Assembly (NCBI RefSeq): GCF_900128895.1
Contig: NZ_FSQW01000001.1
Location: forward strand, 1,736,001-1,800,000
Length of the DNA: 64,000 bases
Direction of reading: 5' to 3'
Origin: Parasphingorhabdus marina DSM 22363
GTDB lineage: Bacteria > Pseudomonadota > Alphaproteobacteria > Sphingomonadales > Sphingomonadaceae
Shown piece by piece: positions 43,355 to 52,700 of this stretch. Made by a program: the position numbers and the translations under genes. Numbering within the stretch: position 1 is the first letter of the stretch; every line of letters begins with the position of its first letter. Below the pieces are notes generated by a model. That model had not been told where the DNA came from, did not search any database, and saw only the letters and a program-made list of their open reading frames with translations.

Positions 43355-43948
43355 CTATTTTACAAACAGCTTAAAAACAGAGAGAATTTCGTCGATATGC
43401 TTTTCGGGATCCCAGTGCAATGTGACTGCTCCGATCGCGTTGAATGAAAATGCCATCAGCATGTCCCCGGCCAGCCGGACATTGACATCTGGCGGGAGTT
43501 CTCCGCTTTCCACCGCCTGTCTGACAATATCCTGAAACACGAGTCCAATCTCGTTCCGGGCGTCGAGCAGGGCACCAAATTTTTCCGATTCCCGGGCCAT
43601 CTTTATCTGGGATGTGCTCGTCAATATCTGGCCGGCATTCTGGTCTCTGTACGCCTTGACCGCCTCGTCGAGAACATAGCCGAGTCGATCACTCCAGCTG
43701 CCGGGTTTGTTGACGGCTGCAGTCAGGGCCTGCCTGGTGTTCGACATGATTCTCAGCATGATCTGCGAGAACAGATCATCTTTGGAATCGAAATGATTGT
43801 AGATTGCCGATGTCGAAAGCCCGGCTTCCCGCGCGATCAGTCGCAGATTGACGTCGGCATAGTCATGTTTGGCGAAGAGGCCGGCGGCGACGTCCATGAT
43901 CTCCGTCTTGGTGCGCTCTCCCGAATTGCCTTTCGGCCGGCCCGGCAT
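43355..43948 (-). CDS. TetR-family transcriptional regulator
   Basis: 197 residues. Helix-turn-helix LRLIAREAGLSTSAIYNHFDSKDDLF at about 35-60 preceded by EIMDVAAGLFAKHDYADV; the rest is the ligand-binding helical domain. It follows the DUF3604 gene on the same strand by 70 bases. The palindrome GAACGTATGTTC (45932-45943) between DUF3604 and the divergent TonB receptor is a fitting operator. Confidence 0.9.
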   Translation of the reverse strand: MPGRPKGNSGERTKTEIMDVAAGLFAKHDYADVNLRLIAREAGLSTSAIYNHFDSKDDLFSQIMLRIMSNTRQALTAAVNKPGSWSDRLGYVLDEAVKAYRDQNAGQILTSTSQIKMARESEKFGALLDARNEIGLVFQDIVRQAVESGELPPDVNVRLAGDMLMAFSFNAIGAVTLHWDPEKHIDEILSVFKLFVK

Positions 43949-44018
43949 GCGTTTTTGCCTGGCAGAATCATGCTGTTCGAGTTTCAGAATGGTTGCTCCA
44001 TGTCGTCAAAGGGACTGA

Positions 44019-45830
44019 CTATTCAGGCTGATACCATATCGGTGAACTGTAAACCCTTTCCTGAATAAAGTCGGGATAATCCGAAGAGCCGCGCACGCCG
44101 AAATTCTCCTTGTCATATGCTGTCCAACGTTCCGTCGGTTTCTGCAACACCCGAACATAATAGAACGCGTTTTCCCTCACATTAAAATCCGGATCAGACC
44201 AGTGGATTGCAAATGTCACTGCTCCCTTCTCGGTCTCCGCCACCCCAACATCATGCACTTTCTCTTTCACTTCTCCGTCCACGGTTCGCCAGCCTTTGAT
44301 AATCTGAACCCTTTCGAGATTGGCATCGTCGGGGTCCTTCATCACCCGAATGAGAAAATCGGGGGCTCCGTTCTCGCCCCCTTGTGCAAGAATTCCCCCC
44401 ATTGGCACGCCACGACGATACCCCCGGGCAGCAAAATCTTCGCGATCCAGATCGGTAGCTTCCAGCTGCCAGCCGGCAAATACGCGCAGGCGAATCCGGG
44501 GTCCGGTGGTCGCATAGACTTCTCTCCGCTTGATGGCAGCAAATAGCTCCGCTCTGGTATTGGCCCGTGCCCAGATTCCAGTATATCCGGATGCGGTCAG
44601 CTTTGCGTTGGGCCATAATGCGCCGCCCATGTCCGATTCCAGTCGATCATCTGATGGCTCGGAATCCTTGAACTTTCCCCAGAAATTATTGTCATCGGCG
44701 GTGGACAGGCTTGTGTGTGAATCGGTCGAACCGATCATCCCGAACTGATAGGGATTCATGCCCAGCTCTGCTTCATATGCCAGCCCCTTTTTCAGCCCGC
44801 TCCGGGCATATTCGCCCTGCAGCATACGCTTCTTCGCTTCCGGATCCGTCGGTTTAGGGGTTAGGGAGATGTCGGTTTCATCCCAGGTTTCGAAATCGGC
44901 ATATTCGTCGTCCGGCGACAACAGTGGATGCGCCTCGCCATCTCCCTTGACCTGCGTCACCTCATATACCGGTTCCCAGCGAACCCGGGCTTTGGCATAT
45001 TCCCGAGACAGTGCGGATCCGGACAAAGTTTCGTCGGCAAACATGATTCCACCGGAAAGATTGCCATTGTGGGGAATAGCAAGAACGGAGCCTGACGTGT
45101 TCTGTTCATACTGATCCAGAAAGGCCCACAGTCGCTCCGGATCATCGCTATCCAGTGCCGAGAAGGGAATGATCTGGCCTGTCTTGTCCGGGCCATCGCG
45201 GAAAACCACGACCCGGTGCAGATTGCGGCCACCGGGCATGGACGTCCATTCATATCCCGCAAATGTTGTGAACCGTCCCGGTTCATTATAGCGCTCGGCG
45301 ATTTCGATGACATCTGACCAGATGGACTGCGCGAATTTCTTACCTGGAGTTTCGCGCGGCCGGACGCCGGTGACCATGTCGACATATTCCGTCATGATCG
45401 GCCCCATGCCTTCCTTTCCCGCGAGATAAGACTGCCATCGCTTGCCCAGCGGCGTGGCAAGAGCCAGCGCATCATTCTCTTCTATGCCGCTCAGAAAACC
45501 CAGATATTCGGCATGATCCGCGACAAGAAGAAAATCCAGCGGGCGCTGCAATTTTGCTTCCTGCCCGGAAGATGACCGGACCGTTTCTCCGCGCGCAAAG
45601 CGATAGGCCGCCTCAGGACCCAAATTGCGATTTCCAAAGCTGTGGGCGTCAAAGGACAGGCTGGAATGGACGTGCAGATCGCCCCAATACACCTGTTCGG
45701 GAACACTGTCAGGATCTACAGCAACAAGATCAGCGGCATCGGGTGGAGCATTCGGGGCGTCCTGACACGCTGTCAAAAACAGGGAAATGAGCAGGACTCC
45801 CGACCATGCTGCCTTTGAAAAATCTGTCAT
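44019..45830 (-). CDS. DUF3604 lipoprotein
   Basis: About 603 residues from the ATG at 45830, which has GGGGAGTGGA upstream; the longer frame to 45926 overlaps the promoter. A signal with LISLFLTAC is a lipobox. The DUF3604 domain starts WGDLHVHSSLSFDA with metal-binding His-x-His and continues with LLVADHAEYLG and GSTDSHTS, recalling PHP phosphoesterases. The enzyme activity is not known. It diverges from a TonB receptor and precedes a TetR gene, so these may form one uptake-and-processing unit. Confidence 0.85.
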   Translation of the reverse strand: MTDFSKAAWSGVLLISLFLTACQDAPNAPPDAADLVAVDPDSVPEQVYWGDLHVHSSLSFDAHSFGNRNLGPEAAYRFARGETVRSSSGQEAKLQRPLDFLLVADHAEYLGFLSGIEENDALALATPLGKRWQSYLAGKEGMGPIMTEYVDMVTGVRPRETPGKKFAQSIWSDVIEIAERYNEPGRFTTFAGYEWTSMPGGRNLHRVVVFRDGPDKTGQIIPFSALDSDDPERLWAFLDQYEQNTSGSVLAIPHNGNLSGGIMFADETLSGSALSREYAKARVRWEPVYEVTQVKGDGEAHPLLSPDDEYADFETWDETDISLTPKPTDPEAKKRMLQGEYARSGLKKGLAYEAELGMNPYQFGMIGSTDSHTSLSTADDNNFWGKFKDSEPSDDRLESDMGGALWPNAKLTASGYTGIWARANTRAELFAAIKRREVYATTGPRIRLRVFAGWQLEATDLDREDFAARGYRRGVPMGGILAQGGENGAPDFLIRVMKDPDDANLERVQIIKGWRTVDGEVKEKVHDVGVAETEKGAVTFAIHWSDPDFNVRENAFYYVRVLQKPTERWTAYDKENFGVRGSSDYPDFIQERVYSSPIWYQPE

Positions 45831-45931
45831 TCCACTCCCCGTTTCTCCGGCCCGTAGACCCATCCAGTGCAGCTCTAAACTGGCTTCTCGCCATTTCCTG
45901 TCAGTTTTGATGATAGGAACTAGCAATAATA

Positions 45932-45943
45932 GAACGTATGTTC
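45932..45943. promoter_or_regulatory. Palindrome GAACGTATGTTC, possible TetR operator
   Basis: Perfect dyad GAAC-GTAT-GTTC between the divergent DUF3604 and TonB-receptor genes. A TetR gene lies behind DUF3604. The assignment to that regulator is an inference. Confidence 0.45.
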
Positions 45944-46007
45944 ATTTATTACTAGAGATAGGGCGTGCCAAAAAGCGCCCACCTGTAAAAGAGGGAGGAT
46001 TATTGAA

Positions 46008-48239
46008 ATGACCAAGGGGTTGCTCGCATTCAAAAATACACTGGTAAGCGGTACGGTTCTCGGACTGTTGGCTGGTGCCGGTTCACCGGCACTGGCACAG
46101 ACCGCGGAACAGGTAACTGAGGACGACGATAATGTCATTGTCGTCACCGGTCGTCTGCGGGGAAATGAGTCGGTTCAGGACGTCCCGCTCGCGGTCACCG
46201 TTGTCAGCCCGCAGCAGCTCGCCGAACAGGGTTCGCTGACCATCGAGGATGTGGAAACACTGTCACCCAATCTCGTGATCGATCCGGTTGGCGCAGGCCC
46301 GGGTGGAGGAGCCATATCCTTGCGAGGGGTCAGTTTCGAGGACATTGAACGGAGCTTTGAACCGACGGTAGGCGTCGTCATTGACGGCGTGTTCATCGGC
46401 ACCAACTCCGCCCAGCTCACCAACGCGTTTGACTTTGAGCAGGTGGAAGTGCTTCGCGGTCCCCAGGGAACCCTCTTTGGCCGCAACACGATCGGCGGTG
46501 TGATCAATGTCCGGCGGTCGCGGCCGACCAAGGAACTTGGGATCAAGGCCGAAGCCACTTTCGGGAATTTTGGACGACAGGAATTTAACGGCGTCGTCAA
46601 TTTCGGCGATGGCGATATCTTCGGACTGAAACTGTTCGGCTATGACCGGACTTTCGACGGATTCTACAATAATGTCACACTTGGCGTGGACACCGGCGCC
46701 AATTCGAACACCAATGTTGGTGCGACCGCACTGATCGAACCCGACAGCAACCTCGAAATTCTGTTGACCGCGGAATATTCGGATATCGGCGGAGACACAG
46801 CCGTGGCATCACTGTCCGACAATACGGATGCCATTTGTCTGGGTTTCGCAATGGTCATTCCGGAACAGTGCAACCGCAACCGGCGCGAAGACCTGTTGAC
46901 GGTTTTTGCCAATGAACTGGGCGACATTCAGTTTGAAGAATGGTCGTTTTCGGGGCAGATCAACTATGATTTCGGCGATCTGACTCTGACCTCGATTACC
47001 GCGCTCAAAGATTCAGACGAGCGGGTGATCCAGGACTTTGATGGCACTTCGATCCCCTTCTTTCAGACCGATCGTGCGCAGGACTATCGGCAGTTTTCAC
47101 AGGAACTGAGACTGTCCGGTGAATTCACCGACGGCCTGGGCGGGGTGATCGGCCTGTTCTATTTCGAAAACGAGTATCAGCTGGATCAGACAACCACCTT
47201 GCCCGGTGGTGCACAGGTTAATCCGATGACTGATCATCAGACAAAGTCCTATGCGGTATTTGCCGATTTTGATGTCGAGCTGACCGATGCCCTCAGGCTG
47301 AGTCTGGGTGGACGCTATTCTTTTGATGAGAAGGAATTCACCCGAACACTGGCCCCCGGCGTCGCGTTCAGCAACGACGATGACTGGAGCCAATTTACGC
47401 CAAGGATCAGCCTCGACTACCGGGCCAGTGATGATGTGCTCCTCTACGCTTCCTATGCCAGGGGATACCGGTCTGGCGGATTTAACGGGCGGGCAAACAG
47501 TCCTTCGGCCGTCGCCACTTCATTTGATCCGGAGACGGTGGATTCTTTCGAGATCGGAGCCAAGACCGAATTTGCCGATGGTGCGGTTACGCTGAATCTG
47601 GCTGGCTTCTATTCCAAATATGACGACAAGCAGGAAGATGTCGTCCAGGCCACGCCGCCGGGATCCGCAAATCCCCAGGAAACCGTGACACTCAACGCCG
47701 CCAGCGCAACGATCTTTGGCGCAGAAGCCGATTTGCGGGCGGAATTGTTCGAAGGGTTCACGGTGGTCGGCTCGCTCGGCCTGCTCGATGCCAGCTATGA
47801 CAGTTTCTTCGTCGATCTCAACGTCAATGGGGTCCAGGATGCGGGTGAGGATGCGTCCAGCCGGCAATTGCGCCGGACTCCCGATGTCACCTTCTCCGTT
47901 GCTGCCAATTATGAGTTGCCGGTCGCGGATGATGGCAAGCTCGGTTTCAATGTCCGGTTCAGCAACACCAGCTCCTATCAGACGACTATTGTGGCTGCTC
48001 CCGGAAACTTCGGACAGAATGATCCGCGCGGCCTGCACCAGGCGCAATCCGACTTGTCGGCAGCTCTGACCTATACCCACTCCGTCGGAGAAAACGCCGA
48101 CGTCTATGTCCGGGTGTTCGGCAGAAATCTGACCGATGAAGTGGGCCTGTCTTCGGCGCTGCCCGTTGCCGGACTGTTCACATTCGGCACCGCGATCCCG
48201 CCGCGCCAATATGGGGTGACGGTTGGGTTCAAATACTGA
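46008..48239 (+). CDS. TonB-dependent outer-membrane receptor
   Basis: 743 residues. Signal peptide ending LAQ, TonB box DNVIVVTGRLRG, plug with VPLAVTVVSP and VEVLRGPQGTLFGRNTIGG, C-terminal beta-strand GVTVGFKY (aromatic end). Preceded by GAGGGAGG. Divergent from the DUF3604 gene with a palindromic operator candidate between. Followed by a terminator at 48311. Substrate unknown. Confidence 0.93.
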   Translation: MTKGLLAFKNTLVSGTVLGLLAGAGSPALAQTAEQVTEDDDNVIVVTGRLRGNESVQDVPLAVTVVSPQQLAEQGSLTIEDVETLSPNLVIDPVGAGPGGGAISLRGVSFEDIERSFEPTVGVVIDGVFIGTNSAQLTNAFDFEQVEVLRGPQGTLFGRNTIGGVINVRRSRPTKELGIKAEATFGNFGRQEFNGVVNFGDGDIFGLKLFGYDRTFDGFYNNVTLGVDTGANSNTNVGATALIEPDSNLEILLTAEYSDIGGDTAVASLSDNTDAICLGFAMVIPEQCNRNRREDLLTVFANELGDIQFEEWSFSGQINYDFGDLTLTSITALKDSDERVIQDFDGTSIPFFQTDRAQDYRQFSQELRLSGEFTDGLGGVIGLFYFENEYQLDQTTTLPGGAQVNPMTDHQTKSYAVFADFDVELTDALRLSLGGRYSFDEKEFTRTLAPGVAFSNDDDWSQFTPRISLDYRASDDVLLYASYARGYRSGGFNGRANSPSAVATSFDPETVDSFEIGAKTEFADGAVTLNLAGFYSKYDDKQEDVVQATPPGSANPQETVTLNAASATIFGAEADLRAELFEGFTVVGSLGLLDASYDSFFVDLNVNGVQDAGEDASSRQLRRTPDVTFSVAANYELPVADDGKLGFNVRFSNTSSYQTTIVAAPGNFGQNDPRGLHQAQSDLSAALTYTHSVGENADVYVRVFGRNLTDEVGLSSALPVAGLFTFGTAIPPRQYGVTVGFKY

Positions 48240-48310
48240 AGCCCGCCGACCCGGTGTAACCTGGGAAGGCTTTGCAAATTCATCCCCAACACCTCCCAAA
48301 GGTGTCCTCT

Positions 48311-48337
48311 GGCCCCGCTTATGCGGGGCCTGTTTTT
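48311..48337 (+). terminator. Rho-independent terminator after TonB receptor
   Basis: GGCCCCGC-TTAT-GCGGGGCC hairpin followed by TGTTTTT, 71 bases after the receptor stop. Confidence 0.85.
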
Positions 48338-48490
48338 GAACGCGACGTTCCTTTTCACGAAGCCATCGGGACGATTGCAATTCATGATCGGAATATAGTG
48401 GTGCAGGGGCAGGGCCATCGGCCTCGTGATACCGCAAAGCTGAAGGCCGAACTTGCAATAGCGGATGCTTTTGTCCATTCCTCCGGCACC

Positions 48491-49372
48491 ATGCGATTGC
48501 GCCAGATTGAAATTTTCTACCATGTATATCGCGCTGGCTCGATCAGCGGGGCGGCACGCGATCTCCACGTATCGCAGCCGTCGGTCAGCAAGGTCTTGCG
48601 CTATGCCGAGGACCAACTGGGGTTTGATCTTTTCGTACGGAGCAAGGGGCGGCTCTTTCCAACACCCGAGGCGGACGAGCTGTTCGGCGAGGTGCAGGAG
48701 ATTTACGGACGCATCTCGGCCTTTAACCGGACCGCCAGCAACATCCGGCACCGCAAGGGCGGCCATGTCCGTTTCGGGGTGCTGCCCTCCCTGAGCCTGA
48801 CGGTCCTGCCAAATGCGATTGCACAGATCCGTGAGGACATGCCGGATCTGAGTTTTGAACTCCGCACCCTGCATTCTGACCAGATCCATTCCTCACTGCT
48901 TGAAAAAAAGTGCGACGCCTGCGTTGGTTTTGAGGAATTGCGCGATGATCGCATCGCCACGCGGCAGCTGGGTACAGGTCGTCTGGTACTGGTGTCTGCG
49001 GAAGAAATTGCGTCCTCTGCGGGCGGGGTGGAGGCAAAGCTTCTTGATGGTGCCGAATATATCGGAATGAAAGATAGCGGCCCGCTGGCCTCTCTTCTCG
49101 CAACCGCGCTGAACAAGCAGGACATCAACCCGCTGGAAATCGTGACCGTGCACACGTATCACGTTGCACTGGCGCTGGTGCGCAAGGGTGTCGGCATGGC
49201 GATCATCGACGAATTTACTGCGAATTCCTATCTGGGAGCTGATCTGTTTCGCTACCCGATCAAGGATATCCCGCCTTTCTCGATCTACGCCGCCAGCCTC
49301 GCTGATCACCCCCAGCGGAGTCTGATCGACGAAACAATTGATGAGGTCGGCAACGTTATTGGCCGATTCTGA
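48491..49372 (+). CDS. LysR-family regulator
   Basis: 293 residues from the ATG at 48491. The opening MRLRQIEIFYHVYRAGSISG and VSQPSVSKVLRYAEDQLG form the helix-turn-helix; the effector domain follows with RFGVLPSLSLTVLPNAI. This subgroup includes CysB-like and amino-acid regulators. The upstream frame from 48272 includes the terminator and is not coding. It precedes the TonB receptor/D-amino-acid gene set on the same strand and may control it. Confidence 0.9.
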   Translation: MRLRQIEIFYHVYRAGSISGAARDLHVSQPSVSKVLRYAEDQLGFDLFVRSKGRLFPTPEADELFGEVQEIYGRISAFNRTASNIRHRKGGHVRFGVLPSLSLTVLPNAIAQIREDMPDLSFELRTLHSDQIHSSLLEKKCDACVGFEELRDDRIATRQLGTGRLVLVSAEEIASSAGGVEAKLLDGAEYIGMKDSGPLASLLATALNKQDINPLEIVTVHTYHVALALVRKGVGMAIIDEFTANSYLGADLFRYPIKDIPPFSIYAASLADHPQRSLIDETIDEVGNVIGRF

Positions 49373-49549
49373 CCAGAGATTTGTTGCACAATAGCCACGT
49401 ATAACCTTCTGTTATGGACCATCGCTCTGATAGTTGGTTCTCGAAGCTTGCAATGCGCGCGGCTTTCATGCCAGCTTCCACCTGTCGCCGGTTAAACCGG
49501 GGCAAACTCGAATGCACCGAAAAACGGGCCGGGACACAGGGAGTTAGAG

Positions 49550-52500
49550 ATGAGGGAATCACGCAACAGATTTATTGCGCTGGCATGCACGACAGCGCTG
49601 GTTTCATTTACGTCAGGCACCGCAATGGCGCAGGACGCCGCAGTACAGGATACGGCAGCGGAAGAAGAAAATATCATCGTCGTCACCGGGTCCCAGATCC
49701 GCGGCGCGAAGATTGATGATGTTCTGCCCGTCACGGTTCTGGATGAGGAGGCCATCGAAACCACGGATGCGGCATCGGGGGACGAGCTGTTCCGCTCCAT
49801 CCCCCAGGCTGGCCAGGTGGCATTCAATGAACAAAGTACCGCGGGTGGCGTCAATGGCGCACGCGGCGATATTGCCTCGATCAACCTGCGTGGCCTGGGC
49901 ACCGGCAACACCCTGTTGCTGATCAACGGACGCAGGATGGTTCTGAATCCGGGATTTCAAACGGAGCTTTTCGTGCCGGTTGTTTCCCCGGACACCAACT
50001 CCATCCCTCCCGGTGGTGTACGCCGGGTCGAAGTGCTGCGTGATGGCGCGTCCGCTCTTTACGGCGCCGATGCCGTTGCCGGCGTGGTCAATACTCAGCT
50101 CAAGGACAATCTCGACGGCGGATTTCTGCGCGGCAATTACAGGGCATCCACCGGTACCAGCCTGTTCAACTACAGCATTCGCGGCGGGATCGGATTTGAT
50201 TTCAACGAAGGCCGCAGCAATCTGACGCTCTACGGCTATTATTTCCACGAAAACGGGGCTCCGTCGTCCATTCGTGACTATTCGCGCAGCAGCGATTTGC
50301 GGCCATTTGTCGAAGGCACTGATTTCGAAGGCGATACCCAGTTTGATAACCGCTCGATCAATTCGCCATTCGGTGCATTCGATATTCAAGGCTCCAGTGC
50401 CAGCTCCTCCAACACTACAGTCCTGCGCGACGATGACTTTCACCTGCAACCCTGCAGCCTTTTTGGTGCCAGCGGGCAGCCTGGTGATGGCCGGTTCCTC
50501 GATCTGGGCAATGGATTATGTGCTGACAATGGCGGAACGATTGACCGCTCCATCCGCTATGATATCGGCGCGGATCGCGACCTCTTTTCGGAAAAGGACC
50601 GCTACAATCTCCAGGCGCTCTTCAACCATGAACTGAGCGATGCAGTGGAACTCTATTTCGAGGGGTCCTACTACCGCTCGGAATCCAGCCGCCAGCGCGA
50701 GCAGAACACCATGCTCAGCGCGGTGCCGATCGGGATACTCGCATCCGCCTATTACAACCCGCTCGGCGCGACCACGCTGGCTGACGGTTCACCCAACCCC
50801 AACCGCATCACCAACGGGCTGGGCAGCGGCGTAACCGATGCCGGGCGTGACCTGCTGCTGGAGGATTATCGCTTTGTTGATTTCGGCCCACGTATGGGAC
50901 GCGTCACCAAGGATACCTACCGGCTGGTAACCGGATTGCGAGGCGATCTCTGGGGCTGGGATTTTGATACCGGATTTCTCTATTCGCAGGCCAATACGAC
51001 GGATTTCACCGCGAATCGTATTTCCGGCACATTGCTGCAGGATGCGATCAACCGGAATGATCCGACGGCCTATAATCCGTTCAACGGCGGCTGTTTCGAG
51101 GGGCAGGGTCTTGGACCCAATCTGGCGGATTGTACGCCGAGCAATGCGGCGACCATCGACAGCGCGCGGATCGACGTCTTCCGGAAAGGCGAGACCACTC
51201 TCGCCCTGTGGGACTTCAAGGTGTCGCGTCCGGACATCTTCACGCTTCCGGGCGGTGATGTCGGTCTCGCTGCGGGTATCGAATTCCGCCGCGAAACCTT
51301 TATCGATGACCGGGATCCCCGGCTGGATGGCACGATCACCTTTACCAATGCAGTTAATGGCGACTTTTTCGGCAGTGACGTCATCGGATCCAGTCCGTCT
51401 CCGGATACGAGCGGCAACCGGGAAGTCTATTCCGGATATGCGGAAGCCTTCATTCCCATTGTTTCCGAGGACATGGATATCCCGCTGGTCAGCGAGCTGA
51501 ACCTGCAGCTGGCTGGTCGCTTTGAGAGTTTCTCGGACTCGGGAAGCACGTTTGTGCCGCGCGTCGCCGCATCCTGGACGCCGGTTCGCGGGATCATTCT
51601 CCGTGGTGCCTGGTCGCGCGGTTTCCGCGCTCCCAACCTTGTGCAGGTGAATGATCAGGGGACAACCCGTTCCAACTCCGAAATTCCGGCGGTGGAATGT
51701 GTCGCCGAGATCATTCAGGGGATCGAAGACGAAGTCGCCGATTGCGGTACAAGAGGTCTGATCGACTTCCGTTCCGGCGGCCCGGACCTGGAACCGGAGA
51801 AAACGGAGAGCATCAATCTGGGTGTCGTGCTCGCACCGGAATTCCTGCCTGGCCTGACCATCACCGCAGACTACTGGCGGGTGCGTCAGAACGGTATTGT
51901 CGGCATCCTTGGCAACCAGAATGCGCTCTATCTTGACTTGCTCCAGCGCCTCCAGGGCAGCTTCAATCCCAATGTTGTCCGGGACGACCCGGATGCCGGC
52001 CAGTTAGCGCTCTATGCCGGGACGGGAATCAATCCGGCTGGTGACATTATCCAGATCCTGAACCCCTATCAGAACCTGGACAGCCGGACATCTGAAGGGG
52101 CCGATTTCAGCATTATCTATGATGTTGGCAGCACGCCGTTCGGAGACCTCAAGTTCCAGGTCAATGCGGCCCGGCTGATCAGCTTCAACCAGTCGCCTGG
52201 ACAATCCGGTGCGCCGCTGGCTGATCTGGAATCCGTATTGTCGGGTATTCCGGAACTGTCGGCCGGTGATGTCGCGACACTGGCAGCCGAAGGATTTGGT
52301 GAACTGCTTGAACGGGATGGCCGGCCGAAATGGCGTCTTTCCGGTTCGATGAACCTGCGCAACGGCCCGGTCCGGTTCAGCCTGTTCGGACGCTATGTCG
52401 GCGAATGGGATGATCCGAGCGCCACGCAAAATGACACCGGCGCGCTGTTCCGCGGTGATGACTGGTTCACGCTCAATGCGTCGATCAGCTACACGATTGA

Positions 52501-52657
52501 AAATGATACGGGCCTTGATGGCACCCGCATCAAGTTCGGTTTCAACAATATTTTCAATCAGGATCCGCCAATTGCCGACGAAAGCTATGGCTTCTTCGGG
52601 GAACTGCACAGCGCCCGTGGCCGCCAGTTCAGCTTTGAAATCCAGAAGAAGTTCTGA
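49550..52657 (+). CDS. TonB-dependent receptor, large
   Basis: 1035 residues. Signal peptide, TonB box ENIIVVTGSQIRG, plug with SINLRGLGTGNTLLLINGR and VEVLRDGASALYGADAVAG, and a long barrel ending in FSFEIQKKF. The plug type with ELFRSIPQ is common among sphingomonad and xanthomonad receptors next to peptidase genes. It heads the M14 peptidase/D-aminoacylase/symporter set, which suggests oligopeptides or acylated amino acids as cargo. Confidence 0.93.
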   Translation: MRESRNRFIALACTTALVSFTSGTAMAQDAAVQDTAAEEENIIVVTGSQIRGAKIDDVLPVTVLDEEAIETTDAASGDELFRSIPQAGQVAFNEQSTAGGVNGARGDIASINLRGLGTGNTLLLINGRRMVLNPGFQTELFVPVVSPDTNSIPPGGVRRVEVLRDGASALYGADAVAGVVNTQLKDNLDGGFLRGNYRASTGTSLFNYSIRGGIGFDFNEGRSNLTLYGYYFHENGAPSSIRDYSRSSDLRPFVEGTDFEGDTQFDNRSINSPFGAFDIQGSSASSSNTTVLRDDDFHLQPCSLFGASGQPGDGRFLDLGNGLCADNGGTIDRSIRYDIGADRDLFSEKDRYNLQALFNHELSDAVELYFEGSYYRSESSRQREQNTMLSAVPIGILASAYYNPLGATTLADGSPNPNRITNGLGSGVTDAGRDLLLEDYRFVDFGPRMGRVTKDTYRLVTGLRGDLWGWDFDTGFLYSQANTTDFTANRISGTLLQDAINRNDPTAYNPFNGGCFEGQGLGPNLADCTPSNAATIDSARIDVFRKGETTLALWDFKVSRPDIFTLPGGDVGLAAGIEFRRETFIDDRDPRLDGTITFTNAVNGDFFGSDVIGSSPSPDTSGNREVYSGYAEAFIPIVSEDMDIPLVSELNLQLAGRFESFSDSGSTFVPRVAASWTPVRGIILRGAWSRGFRAPNLVQVNDQGTTRSNSEIPAVECVAEIIQGIEDEVADCGTRGLIDFRSGGPDLEPEKTESINLGVVLAPEFLPGLTITADYWRVRQNGIVGILGNQNALYLDLLQRLQGSFNPNVVRDDPDAGQLALYAGTGINPAGDIIQILNPYQNLDSRTSEGADFSIIYDVGSTPFGDLKFQVNAARLISFNQSPGQSGAPLADLESVLSGIPELSAGDVATLAAEGFGELLERDGRPKWRLSGSMNLRNGPVRFSLFGRYVGEWDDPSATQNDTGALFRGDDWFTLNASISYTIENDTGLDGTRIKFGFNNIFNQDPPIADESYGFFGELHSARGRQFSFEIQKKF

Positions 52658-52666
52658 TTGAAAAAC

Positions 52667-52693
52667 AGAGGCGGCCCAAGGGTCGCCTCTTTC
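52667..52693 (+). terminator. Terminator or attenuator after the large TonB receptor
   Basis: AGAGGCG(G)CC-CAAG-GG(T)CGCCTCT hairpin followed by TTTC, 9 bases after the receptor stop. The M14 gene starts only 8 bases downstream, so it may only reduce, not stop, read-through. Confidence 0.65.
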
Positions 52694-52700
52694 ATATGGG

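Noticed and set aside
47520-48458. 312-codon minus-strand frame opposite the end of the TonB receptor
   Set aside because: It includes the terminator hairpin and is antisense to a conserved barrel.
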